Assembly (NCBI GenBank): GCA_021800035.1
Contig: JAJYZJ010000018.1
Span: 1 to 35,415, forward strand
Direction: 5' to 3'
Length of the DNA stretch: 35,415 nucleotides
DNA from: an archaeon
Lineage (GTDB): Archaea > Thermoproteota > Thermoprotei_A > Marsarchaeales > Marsarchaeaceae
Position numbers and translations under genes: made by a program. The notes under the pieces are model-generated. The model was not told where the DNA came from. It was given only the letters and a program-made list of their open reading frames with translations, and made no database searches. Numbering within the stretch: the first letter of the stretch is position 1; each line of letters begins with the position of its first letter. Of the stretch, positions 1 to 7,499 are shown piece after piece.

Positions 1-482
1 GCGGTGACGCTACCAATATCCTGTAGATAGGCGCTCGCATAGGCTGCTGAGTCGTTAATCAACTTATCTATTGTCCAGACAACATCTGCTGAGGTGAACG
101 GAACACCATCACTCCAGGTTACATTATGGTAGAGATTGAATGTATACGTAAGACCGTCCGGGCTTATCGTCCAGTTGTAGGCCAAGTCCGGAACAATAGA
201 ATAGTTGGCATTTAGAGTCACAAGCTTGTCGTAGAGGTTCAGGTCCTCATCGTAGGCTTGGTCGTTTCCGCCTGGTATTGCGTCGGGATTGAAGTTGTTC
301 GGGTTCAAGGCTTCCGCACTGACTATTGTGCCCCCTGTTGTCTTGCAGCTCGGGTTATAGGTGACCCCCGAAGCAATTGCAGCCTGAGCGGCGTCTACAT
401 GCTGCCCAACCACTACAAGTGAGCCGGAAAGGGCCAATAGCACAAGCAAAACAGTAACCGCGAAAGTTCTCTTTATCTGCAC
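1..482 (-). CDS. ABC transporter substrate-binding protein, family 5 (N-terminal part)
   Basis: This is the 5' end of a gene running off the left edge of the window. Translation from a GTG at 482 gives a basic start (VQIKRTF), a hydrophobic stretch of about 20 residues ending near VDAAQA, which reads as a secretion signal, then the start of a family 5 solute-binding fold. The recognisable block is ISPDGLTYTFNL, followed by HNVTWSDGVPFTSADVVWT, which is the hallmark of the OppA/DppA/NikA family. Such proteins capture oligopeptides or other solutes outside the membrane and feed an ABC importer. An in-frame stop lies upstream and no ATG or TTG intervenes, so GTG is the only usual start. A TATA-like box (minus-strand reading of 530-539) lies about 50 bases upstream. 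The ligand cannot be told from this fragment; permease and ATPase genes are outside the window. Confidence 0.88.
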   Translation of the reverse strand, partial: MQIKRTFAVTVLLVLLALSGSLVVVGQHVDAAQAAIASGVTYNPSCKTTGGTIVSAEALNPNNFNPDAIPGGNDQAYDEDLNLYDKLVTLNANYSIVPDLAYNWTISPDGLTYTFNLYHNVTWSDGVPFTSADVVWTIDKLINDSAAYASAYLQDIGSVT

Positions 483-955
483 ATTTTCGGTTTGTCCTAC
501 TTTCAGATAAGCATTGCTCGAAATTCATAATTTTTAAGTCCATTTCAATACACCAGCTGCCTCTCGCCGGATATTCCGGGTTCATTTACGCCTGAATGTA
601 CATGGCAAGAGCGATTACTGGATATAGGTCGATATAAATACCCCGTATCAAAATGTCCTATGCGCACAATTGGTCAATCCCCTTGGTAAGGCCGGGCGAT
701 ACTCGTAACTCGGAATTTAACCGGAACCTATCCGAGAAAATGTCGTACAGATTGCACTATAACCCGTCCGAGAGCCCAAACTGCCGCAAACGTTAGAATC
801 GTTTCAACTTTTTCATCCAGTTCCAATTTTTGAAAATATACTTCAGTATCGATAACCCTCTCGGTTACTGGAAGAGCCTCGCTGACGGACCGAGATCGGA
901 GCCGTACAGTTCGCGAGTGCTTAAATGGCGCCGAGTTGTTTTTATCACCAAATGG
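483..955. other. divergent intergenic region between binding protein and carboxypeptidase
   Basis: This 473-base spacer carries promoters for both neighbours. On the minus strand a TTAAAAATT-type box lies at about 530-539. On the plus strand TTAAAT at 921-926 lies 30 bases before the carboxypeptidase ATG. Antisense open frames here (for example 728-1201 minus) show no family features. I see no RNA gene. Confidence 0.5.
921..926 (+). promoter_or_regulatory. TATA-like box for the M14 carboxypeptidase gene
   Basis: TTAAAT sits 30-35 bases upstream of the ATG at 956, the spacing expected for an archaeal promoter driving a near-leaderless transcript. It supports choosing the ATG at 956 over the earlier in-frame ATG at 830. 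Confidence 0.45.
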
Positions 956-2356
956 ATGGTTGTTACTGAATTCATGACCAAAGATACGTTCGATGTATTC
1001 GAAAAAACTATCACGAAAGTCCCGGACTTCCAGGCATTCATGACCGTAAAAGAATTGGACGAATCTAGCGATAAGCTGGCTGAGGAGTTTAGCGGGACTG
1101 TGAGACAGAAGGAAATTGGTAGAACGAGAAACGGAGACAGAATCAGTGCACTCATAATCGGTGCCGGGAAGAAGACGGCTCTGCTCTTTGGGGCCCCGCA
1201 TCCAAACGAACCGATTGGTACACTCCTCTTGGACTATTTTTCTTGGGAGCTTGCCCGAAATGACGAGCTAAGAGCCGCGCTCGACTATACATTTGTCATA
1301 GTAAAGGTCGCAGACAAAGATGGTCTGAGATTGAACGAAGGCTGGCTAAAGGGTCCATTTACTGTGACTCACTATGCACGAAACTTTTACAGGCCGGGCG
1401 GAGATACACAAGTTGAATGGACGTTTCCGATCAGGTACAAAGATTATTCATTCGACTCTCCCATTCCAGAGACTCGCGCGCTCATGAGCGTCATGGATAC
1501 GTACAAACCAGATTTCATCTACAGCTTGCACAACGCGGGTTTCGGTGGTGCATATTACTACATAAACGTTAGAGCCCCCCTGCTTGATCCCATCTTCCAG
1601 TTGTACCCAAAATTCCTGGGCGTGCCTCTAAGTCTGGGGGAGCCAGAGGTGCCATGGGCTGTCAAGTATTCGAGCGCAATCTACAAGCTCCTATCTCTGC
1701 GTGACAATTACGAATTCCTGAAGAAACAGGATGTGAGTCCATTTGAGACTCTCAAGTCAGGGGGCAGCAGCCTGGACTATGCCTCTTCAGTTAATCCAGG
1801 CGTTTGCGGACTGGTAAGTGAAGTCCCGTACTTCTATGACCCTAGAATCGAAGACCTTTCCGAGACCGAGCAAACCCGCAAAGAATCAGTACTCGCCCGA
1901 ACAGATGAAGCCGAGGCCCGCTGGAAGTACATTGCCTCCGTCCTTGCGAAACTAGCGAACGCGGAAGTCAGAAAGAGGGATAGATTCGCTGAAGCCCTTC
2001 TTCATTTCTCAGAAACCCAGCCGAAGTCCCTTGAGGCGACGAGGAAGTGGGCCGAAACAGACTCTTTGCTCGCAAGGAAGGCCACCGTGGCTGAGGTCTT
2101 TGACAACCAGCAGGTCTCGAAATTCTATATGTTGCTTATGTTCGGAATGCTTCTAAGAATGGCCAAGGGAAAAGCGGTCGATAGCTCCATCGCCACCCCT
2201 CTGATAGGAGAGCTGGAAAGCCAACTGGATGAGCAATCTTCAAGCCTAGAGTCGGAGCTTAGATACAAGGTGATTCCGCTAAGAGACTTGGTCCGCATTC
2301 AACTCTCTTCGGGTCTATACACCATGCTCTACCTCCAAGACTGCTGTTACGGTTGA
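956..2356 (+). CDS. M14-family zinc carboxypeptidase-like protein
   Basis: Predicted metallopeptidase of 466 residues, removing C-terminal residues from peptides or acting on similar amide bonds. The zinc-binding HxxE appears at residues 82-85 in FGAPHPNEPIG, the third zinc ligand is probably H192 in SLHNAGFGG, and the likely catalytic glutamate is E289 in GLVSEVPYFYDP. These fit the order and spacing of M14 peptidases. The frame is open back to an ATG at 830, but that start would place the TATA-like box inside the gene; the residues before 956 also look unlike a protein start. The last ~150 residues are helical and do not match the catalytic core as I know it. No signal peptide is seen, so it should be cytoplasmic. 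The divergent neighbour is a peptide-type binding protein, so a role in using imported peptides is possible. Substrate unknown. Confidence 0.8.
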   Translation: MVVTEFMTKDTFDVFEKTITKVPDFQAFMTVKELDESSDKLAEEFSGTVRQKEIGRTRNGDRISALIIGAGKKTALLFGAPHPNEPIGTLLLDYFSWELARNDELRAALDYTFVIVKVADKDGLRLNEGWLKGPFTVTHYARNFYRPGGDTQVEWTFPIRYKDYSFDSPIPETRALMSVMDTYKPDFIYSLHNAGFGGAYYYINVRAPLLDPIFQLYPKFLGVPLSLGEPEVPWAVKYSSAIYKLLSLRDNYEFLKKQDVSPFETLKSGGSSLDYASSVNPGVCGLVSEVPYFYDPRIEDLSETEQTRKESVLARTDEAEARWKYIASVLAKLANAEVRKRDRFAEALLHFSETQPKSLEATRKWAETDSLLARKATVAEVFDNQQVSKFYMLLMFGMLLRMAKGKAVDSSIATPLIGELESQLDEQSSSLESELRYKVIPLRDLVRIQLSSGLYTMLYLQDCCYG

Positions 2357-2529
2357 GTTCATAGTTCGGATGCCTGGCCAGTACCCGTCTGCGTTGATCC
2401 TAATTCGCCCTCCCGGGACCCGTGATTTCTTGAGTTCGCGTGCTCGGACCTGCCTTCCCACACTCTGAAAATCCTCTGCCGCAGACGTAGCGCGTCCTCA
2501 CTAGACGCTTTAACCTCGCGGAGACCTGC

Positions 2530-2539
2530 GAATAAATAA
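2530..2539 (+). promoter_or_regulatory. strong TATA-like box without a clear gene
   Basis: AATAAATAAG lies 27-37 bases before a GTG at 2567 that opens a 100-codon frame. It is as good a box as those preceding recognised genes here. It may drive a small protein or a noncoding RNA. Confidence 0.35.
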
Positions 2540-2566
2540 GCCATACCTCGCGAAACGGTCTCGAGC

Positions 2567-2869
2567 GTGTTCCCGCACAGTCATCCGAAACACAGCTTGG
2601 AAATGAAAGTCGACCTTTTGGGCTTTGCAGTATCACTCGATAAGGGCTCTGTCAAAGTTGGACGCCTGCTACCTTGCAGTACCAAGATTACTGCGAACAT
2701 CCGCAGCTTACTGATGAGCCTCCCCCGTCCCCAAGAAATGCGGAGTTATCGCGTGGGAACTGAGTTAAACATTGAACCCAAGACTAAGAAAGGGCAAATG
2801 ACCCGCGCTGAAATGTGTTACGCTTGTTACGACGTCAGCACCTGCAAAATCCGAAGTGACACAACCTAG
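2567..2869 (+). CDS. possible small protein of unknown function
   Basis: A frame of 100 codons starting with GTG at 2567. I recognise no family. The C-terminal part contains CYACYDVSTC, with three cysteines, but there is no clear hydrophobic core and the composition resembles chance translation. The only support is the good TATA-like box at 2530-2539 at leaderless spacing. It is listed because the promoter is striking; a noncoding transcript is an equally good explanation. Confidence 0.18.
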   Translation: MFPHSHPKHSLEMKVDLLGFAVSLDKGSVKVGRLLPCSTKITANIRSLLMSLPRPQEMRSYRVGTELNIEPKTKKGQMTRAEMCYACYDVSTCKIRSDTT

Positions 2870-2878
2870 TCGGCACAT

Positions 2879-2946
2879 TGCAGGACTACTCAACTCTGCT
2901 GCTAACTATTTGAAGATTTCCTGTATACATTAGTGCAGGACTATTC
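2879..2946 (+). repeat. pair of 13-base direct repeats upstream of vapB
   Basis: TGCAGGACTACTC at 2879-2891 and TGCAGGACTATTC at 2934-2946 differ at one base and start 55 bases apart. They lie just upstream of the vapB TATA-like box. VapB antitoxins usually bind repeated sites near their own promoter, so these are candidate operators. Confidence 0.35.
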
Positions 2947-2974
2947 TGAATTCAAGATAAAAGAGGGCATACGA

Positions 2975-2985
2975 ATATTTAAAAG
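2975..2985 (+). promoter_or_regulatory. vapB promoter TATA box
   Basis: ATATTTAAAAG is centred about 27 bases before the vapB ATG at 3007, so the transcript would begin at or next to the start codon (leaderless). Confidence 0.6.
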
Positions 2986-3006
2986 TCAGGATGTAAAACA
3001 TTTCCT

Positions 3007-3231
3007 ATGGTCAGAGAGGATGTTATTGTCACAAGACGCGGTCAGACGACCATACCTGCGCAAATAAGGAGAAGACTGGGCATCGCAGAAGGAACGAGAC
3101 TCAAGGTGAGCGTAGTGGACGACAAGGTGGTTTTCACGAAAGCCGCATCGGTGTTTGATCTGGCGGGTACGAGCCCCCTTTCCAAGGAGGAGGCTGTTCG
3201 CCTTCTGGACAGGATGCGTGAAAGAGAATAG
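3007..3231 (+). CDS. vapB: AbrB/SpoVT-type antitoxin, VapB-like
   Basis: A 74-residue protein whose first ~45 residues form a swapped-hairpin AbrB/SpoVT domain: VTRRGQTTIPAQIRRRLGI, then EGTRLKVSVVDDKVVF. Such domains bind DNA as dimers. The C-terminal tail (SKEEAVRLLDRMRERE) is the type of short helix that docks into and blocks a VapC active site. The ATG at 3007 sits at leaderless distance from a TATA-like box. The next gene is a PIN-domain protein that begins at or over the vapB stop, so the two form a toxin-antitoxin operon. The antitoxin is expected to repress its own promoter; candidate operators are the direct repeats at 2879-2946. Confidence 0.88.
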   Translation: MVREDVIVTRRGQTTIPAQIRRRLGIAEGTRLKVSVVDDKVVFTKAASVFDLAGTSPLSKEEAVRLLDRMRERE

Positions 3232-3599
3232 CGCTGTTCGACACCAGGTACTTTTTGGCTGTGTTCACCGAAAAAAACGGAGCGACCATTGCGAAACTAA
3301 AGTCTCTTTATGAGGCAAACAGAACCAGGTACGTGTCTACCCTAACGCTGTACGAAGTCTACAAGCTCACTCTCGCCCACGAAGGTAGAGCGGTGGCTAG
3401 TCTGCGGATTGCCTCAATCAGGCGCGAATTCAAGAATGTGGATGTTAACCCCGAAATCGCGATCAGAGGAGCTGAGATAAGCCACAAGCTAAAGGTTCCC
3501 ATGGCTGATGCATTGATAATGGCCACGTCTAACTATCTCAGAGTCAAGTGCGTCACGGATGACCCTCACTTTACGGAAGTGGAGAGAACCTGGATTTGA
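3228..3599 (+). CDS. vapC: PIN-domain ribonuclease toxin, VapC-like, with non-standard start
   Basis: PIN-domain endoribonuclease, expected to cleave RNA and stop growth unless held by VapB. The four acidic positions of the family are visible: the Asp in ALFDTRYFLAVF, the Glu in LYEVYKL, the Asp in MADALIMATS and the Asp in TDDPHF. The first usual start codon in frame is a TTG at 3255, which would remove the first catalytic Asp (codon 3240-3242). The frame is open back to 3222, just after a TGA at 3219-3221, and contains no ATG, GTG or earlier TTG. Possible starts are ATA at 3228, overlapping the vapB stop, or CTG at 3234, two bases after it. I give the longer form. Either translation starts at a rare codon, coupled to vapB, or the toxin has lost its start and is damaged. 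Confidence 0.8.
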   Translation: MALFDTRYFLAVFTEKNGATIAKLKSLYEANRTRYVSTLTLYEVYKLTLAHEGRAVASLRIASIRREFKNVDVNPEIAIRGAEISHKLKVPMADALIMATSNYLRVKCVTDDPHFTEVERTWI

Positions 3600-4064
3600 G
3601 CCCGCGGCGTAGGAGGGACGCTGCTGTAACAATCATCCTGCCAGACTTATCAGAAAGCCTGGCCTCTACCCGATGTGGATTCCGCGCAGTCCCCTGAATG
3701 GGCGAGTTGATCGCGCCACTTCGACACTAAGCTAATCCTTAAAATTTCGGCTATTGTCTAAAGCCCAAGAGTTTCCACAGACCTCAGTCCGCCCGATATG
3801 AAAAACCACCGCTATCTACAAAACTGGTCGCCTTGCAGTCTGAACTGGAACTGCTTTTTCAGTTCAGACGCTAGTGCATTCAATTAGAGTCGCTCACATG
3901 ACGAACCTTTTTTGCGCTTGCGTGTTTAGTGGAAGCGCACCGGCGAGAGTCGCGCCCTATGCGATACCCAGCTTCGCAATTGCCTTGGCGCATTCTGAAC
4001 GCCTGACGACCAGAGCGACAAGAAAATAGTCCCTCGAAGTCAAAATTTCTCGTTGGTAAACCTG
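3600..4064. other. intergenic region between convergent genes, with a hairpin
   Basis: This 465-base stretch separates the convergent vapC and glycosyltransferase genes. I see no coding frame with family features and no tRNA. Its main feature is a perfect 10-base inverted repeat at 3838-3869. A TTAAAATTT sequence lies near 3739-3747. Confidence 0.5.
3838..3869. repeat. perfect 10-base inverted repeat with 12-base loop
   Basis: GTCTGAACTG at 3838-3847 and its exact reverse complement CAGTTCAGAC at 3860-3869 flank a 12-base loop ending in five T. It is about 200 bases from the ends of both convergent neighbours, so it is not an obvious terminator for either. It may be an RNA hairpin or a protein-binding palindrome. 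Confidence 0.6.
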
Positions 4065-5219
4065 CTATTCTGAAATGGCTGAAAGAATTAGGCTAGCCGC
4101 TCGTTCAGAATTCGGCGCATAATTGCGTGGCTCATAGCGCCGCGAAATGGCGAGCCTCACGCTCTGGACCAAGGACTGGCTGTTCAGCTTATGGGGCTCT
4201 AACACCTGATAGCCCTGCAGTCTTGAAAAACGCAGTGCGTTTCGTCGTTGCTCCCAGTGATTGGAGAGCGGAACAATCACGGCAGGGGCAGCTATCGAGC
4301 TGAGTTCATGAAGCGTGGACGCCCCCGCCTGCGTGACTACGCACTCAGAAGCCTTGTAGAGAGCAAGCGACTTTGTACTGAATCCAAGCTCCAGAGCGCC
4401 ACCCTGTGCTTCTTTGCTTTGTGCAGCCCGTGGGCCGCTTAGAATTAGCGTGCGCAGACCAAGCTCTCGCAGAATTTGGCCCGACGCCTGCCTCGCAATC
4501 TCGAGCAGCCGTCCTCCCGTCGAAGTGCCCCCGACAGTCACTGTCAGATACTTTTCTCCGGAGTCGAGCCCGAGCTCCTTCTTTATCTCATCCTTCGAAC
4601 CGCGAGGAGCCATTTCTATAACAGGCCCAACAAACTCGAAGCGGGGTTCCGCAAACTCGAGCTCGGCCCCAGAGAGGCCCTCTTTTTCATCAAGGAAAAT
4701 ATTGAGCCGCTGAGCTTCAACTGCCTTCTTCAGCGCTCGGTTTGCGTACCAGCTGGTAAGAAGAGAGAGCGGACGCTTGCTCGAAGAAGAGAGAAAGATG
4801 TAGTCCGTTTCGTAGATCTTTCGCACAGGTAGCCGTGGGTTGTCTTCCCAAAGCGGCGAAAGTAGCGTTTCAAAGAACTCGTCCTGCACTAGTGCATCAC
4901 AATCTTCGACCACACCCTTTATTTCACCGTAGTTTCTGCGGGCTATTGTGGCGCTCTTCCGGACTACCCTGGCCATGTCCGAGATAGCTGAATCCGAGGA
5001 TTCTCCCTCCAAGGCTTCGCTCAGGCTAGCCATTTTGTGGCTCTCAGGAGCCATGGTCTCACCCATTGCTTCCAGGTACTGGCTCACGGGAGGTGCCGCC
5101 AGCCAGACTAGCTCGAGATCTGCCTGCTTCTTCTTCAGTTCCCTGGCAATCAGCAGGGCGCGCTTCGCGTGACCCAGTCCAACCGATGAAACGGCGTAGA
5201 CAAGCTTCGTAGAACTCAC
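4065..5219 (-). CDS. MurG-like (GT-B fold) glycosyltransferase
   Basis: A 384-residue protein of the family that includes MurG and archaeal UDP-sugar transferases of the glycosyltransferase 28 C-terminal type. The N-terminal glycine loop is at residues 13-17 (VGLGH) in a first Rossmann strand. The C-terminal half has VTVGGTSTGG (227-236), the donor-binding VTQAGASTLHEL (295-306) and PLSNHWEQRRNA (317-328), all typical of the nucleotide-sugar site. It should move a sugar from a nucleotide donor to a lipid, protein or small-molecule acceptor at the inner membrane face. The start is a GTG at 5219. It lies 51 bases after the methyltransferase stop, on the same strand, so the two probably share a transcript. 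Donor and acceptor are unknown. Confidence 0.82.
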   Translation of the reverse strand: MSSTKLVYAVSSVGLGHAKRALLIARELKKKQADLELVWLAAPPVSQYLEAMGETMAPESHKMASLSEALEGESSDSAISDMARVVRKSATIARRNYGEIKGVVEDCDALVQDEFFETLLSPLWEDNPRLPVRKIYETDYIFLSSSSKRPLSLLTSWYANRALKKAVEAQRLNIFLDEKEGLSGAELEFAEPRFEFVGPVIEMAPRGSKDEIKKELGLDSGEKYLTVTVGGTSTGGRLLEIARQASGQILRELGLRTLILSGPRAAQSKEAQGGALELGFSTKSLALYKASECVVTQAGASTLHELSSIAAPAVIVPLSNHWEQRRNALRFSRLQGYQVLEPHKLNSQSLVQSVRLAISRRYEPRNYAPNSERAASLILSAISE

Positions 5220-5270
5220 CCAGAATGTGCCAAGCCATGGTGAAGAGCCAGTGAGCGCAAGAAAACTGCG

Positions 5271-5942
5271 CTAGCGAGCTGGCAGTTCAGCCGGAAGTGG
5301 AATTTCGCGTTTCGCAACTTTGGCCCTCCTTGTCGCCAAACCATCTCTCCTCCAGATTACCCGGAAACCAGAGAGTATTTCCTCCCACTCCGCCTTTCCC
5401 ACGTAACGCGGGTCCTTCTTCCTTCCAATCCTAGCCACGCTCAGGTAGACCCGGCCTTCCGGCTTCAGGATTCTCTTAATTTCAGAAAGAGCGCCCGCGT
5501 GGTCCACCATGCAGCAGAGCAGGCCGTTTGCTATAACGGAGTCGACGGATGCATCAGGAATAAAGCTGAGATCGGCAGCCGAGCCCGCGTGTGCAGCTAT
5601 TACTTCCCCCAAGTTCGCTTTTGCGGCCTTCTTTTTGAGCCTTGATATCGCCCTCTCGTCGAAATCGACGGCATAGACCCTTCCTTTCGAGCCAACTTTC
5701 TTCCCGAGGGGTATAGAGTAGAATCCTGAACCTGAGCCGAGGTCCGCTACCACCTGACCCTCTTTCGCGAACTCTTTCACAAGCTTTGCGGGTGGGCTGA
5801 GCAATCGCCGGATGCCGTTATCAAGCAACCATGGCCTGAATCGCCTGTCGCCGGTAGCAATGCAACAGGGGCATGCGGTTGTGCTTCCTTGCGCCCTGTC
5901 TTTTTTCCCCACTTGGATCTCTTTGGGTTTATCTGAGCCCAA
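5271..5942 (-). CDS. class I SAM-dependent methyltransferase with N-terminal CPCC motif
   Basis: A 223-residue methyltransferase. Motif I is VADLGSGSGFYS (65-76), followed by an acidic strand end (AVDFDERA, about 91-98), SVDSVIANGLLCC (132-144) and ILKPEGRVYLSV (158-169), the usual UbiE/Methyltransf_11 order. It should transfer a methyl group from S-adenosylmethionine. It has a CPCC cluster at residues 24-27 and a CC pair at 143-144, which could bind a metal or thiol-reactive substrate such as a metalloid, but I cannot show this. The only usual start is a TTG at 5942, with a TATA-like GCTTATGTAG on the minus strand at 5965-5974. It is first in an operon with the glycosyltransferase. Substrate unknown. 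Confidence 0.8.
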   Translation of the reverse strand: MGSDKPKEIQVGKKDRAQGSTTACPCCIATGDRRFRPWLLDNGIRRLLSPPAKLVKEFAKEGQVVADLGSGSGFYSIPLGKKVGSKGRVYAVDFDERAISRLKKKAAKANLGEVIAAHAGSAADLSFIPDASVDSVIANGLLCCMVDHAGALSEIKRILKPEGRVYLSVARIGRKKDPRYVGKAEWEEILSGFRVIWRRDGLATRRAKVAKREIPLPAELPAR

Positions 5943-6324
5943 CAGGGTAGATACTGCGGCCCCCTACATAAGCTTCTGTCATATCGAGCGCCCGGCTCGC
6001 TAGGGGCAACTCAGCCGCGTCAGAACGAAACGTACGTTTTCGCCAGCAACCGCGATGCGATACCAATTTGCCGCCACACAATTTTGTGACCAAATGCAGG
6101 AGGCAGCAATCGGATTGGTCAACAGCAGAGAAGAGCCCATGCCAGTCTATCCACTTCCCAAACCACTTCTAGCAAAATGCCACTGAAAGCAGAAGCTCAG
6201 ACTATTGGTCAGTCTCAGAATCCGAACCATAAGATGGTATCACTAATGCACAGCCTCAGCCAGTGGATGAGCTGAGGGTGGAGAACGGAACCCTAATCAG
6301 GAGTCCGAGAGCCATTCTACATTG
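5943..6324. other. divergent intergenic region before the DUF72 gene
   Basis: This 382-base spacer lies between the divergent methyltransferase and DUF72 genes. It holds the methyltransferase TATA-like box (5965-5974, minus) and a 7-base inverted repeat, CCTCAGC at 6254-6260 and GCTGAGG at 6271-6277, about 50 bases before the DUF72 start. I see no gene. Confidence 0.45.
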
Positions 6325-7143
6325 ATGGAAATCCGCTCGGGGTGCATGGGCTGGGCATATCCGGACTGGGTCGGTCCCTTCTACCCCGTGAGCACGAGCC
6401 CGAGTGATTTTCTGAGGTTGTACTCTGGCGCGTTTGACACGGTCGAAGTGGACAGCTCATTCTATCGAACTCCAGCTGCCCAGCTAGTGCGCTCATGGGC
6501 CGCGGGTACGTCCCCGGGCTTTCGATTCTCTCTCAAACTCGTCAAATCCATAACTCACGACGCGAAGTTCAGGAGGGTCGAGAGAGAGCTCGCGCAGTTC
6601 CTGAAGAACACGGAGCCGTTGAGCCAGAAGACCCTAGCCACTCTGATTCAGTGCCCTCCCAGCCTGAAATTCGAGCGCGACTGGGACGCGTTCTCGGGCT
6701 TTCTTGAGAAGCTGAAGGGCGGCGAGCGAAGGTGGGCGGTCGAGTTCAGGCACAGGTCTTGGTTTCGGGACGAAACCTACGAACTTCTGCGCTCGACAAG
6801 AACCTGTTTCGCATGGGCGTATTCGCAATACCTCGAGACTCCGCCAGAAGCTACGACCGATTTCCTGTATCTCCGGTTTGTTGGAGACCGCGAGCTCACG
6901 AAATTCGATAGAATCCAGAAAGACCGCAGGGAAGTTACCGCGCGCTGGGCTCGCAGGCTGAGTAACGAGTGGCGTATCCAGCCGACTGGAGCGTTCGTGT
7001 TCTTTAACAACCACTATGCAGGCTTCGCGCCGGCCTCCGTGAACCAGTTCAGGGAAGTCGCTGGACTTCCTCTTTTCAGATTTCCTTCTGAACTAAGCGG
7101 TAGCGCGCCTACAGGGAGACGCAGTCTCTCCGACTACCTTTAG
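6325..7143 (+). CDS. DUF72 (YecE-like) protein
   Basis: A 272-residue protein of the DUF72 family, a TIM-barrel-like fold found across bacteria and archaea whose biochemical role is not established. Family blocks are plain: GCMGWAYPDWVGPFYP near the N-terminus, FDTVEVDSSFYRTP, FRFSLKLVKSITHD, RRWAVEFRHRSWF in the middle, and GAFVFFNNHYAGFAPAS near the end. Length is normal for the family. An in-frame TTG at 6322 precedes the ATG at 6325; I prefer the ATG. It is a single gene, divergent from the methyltransferase and convergent with the acetyltransferase gene. No signal peptide, so cytoplasmic. Confidence 0.88.
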   Translation: MEIRSGCMGWAYPDWVGPFYPVSTSPSDFLRLYSGAFDTVEVDSSFYRTPAAQLVRSWAAGTSPGFRFSLKLVKSITHDAKFRRVERELAQFLKNTEPLSQKTLATLIQCPPSLKFERDWDAFSGFLEKLKGGERRWAVEFRHRSWFRDETYELLRSTRTCFAWAYSQYLETPPEATTDFLYLRFVGDRELTKFDRIQKDRREVTARWARRLSNEWRIQPTGAFVFFNNHYAGFAPASVNQFREVAGLPLFRFPSELSGSAPTGRRSLSDYL

Positions 7144-7499
7144 CAACAGAGTTAGCGTGGGCGCATTCGCAACTAGATGTGCGCTTGGGGGCGGGTACTT
7201 CCCTTGTACTTTTTGATCTCGTACAGGAGGCTAGAAAAGATTGGCCCGTCCGTCGCTATAACTCGAGCCCAGCTTGAGCGCCACCGAACGGACCTTCTGA
7301 ATTCCTGCTCGTTGTTGGCATCTACAGGCTTGAAGCACCAAAGCTCTTTTAATGCAAACTGCCCGCTCTCTCGTTGTCAGGGACTGGTTAAAGGATTGGC
7401 CAACTAAACATTGAGACCCGCGCATGCGTATGGCCTGCATTACACCGCGCAGTCTCTGTGCGCTCACCAGCACTCTGCGAACGGGCGAAACGAGAGCGT
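7144..7499. other. intergenic region between convergent genes
   Basis: These 356 bases lie between the convergent DUF72 and acetyltransferase genes. Overlapping short frames exist on both strands but none has recognisable features. I see no RNA gene or strong terminator. Confidence 0.4.

Larger units (their letters stand above)
2357..3006. other. gene-poor region with promoter-like sequences and a direct repeat
   Basis: This 650-base stretch has no confidently coding gene. It contains a strong TATA-like sequence at 2530-2539, a weak open frame at 2567-2869, a 13-base direct repeat at 2879-2891 and 2934-2946, and the vapB promoter at 2975-2985. Minus-strand open frames near 2359-2636 are arginine-rich and featureless and look like chance. 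Confidence 0.5.

Noticed and set aside
830-955. Longer N-terminus of the M14 carboxypeptidase from ATG at 830
   Set aside because: The extra 42 residues contain the probable promoter and do not look like a signal peptide or part of the fold.
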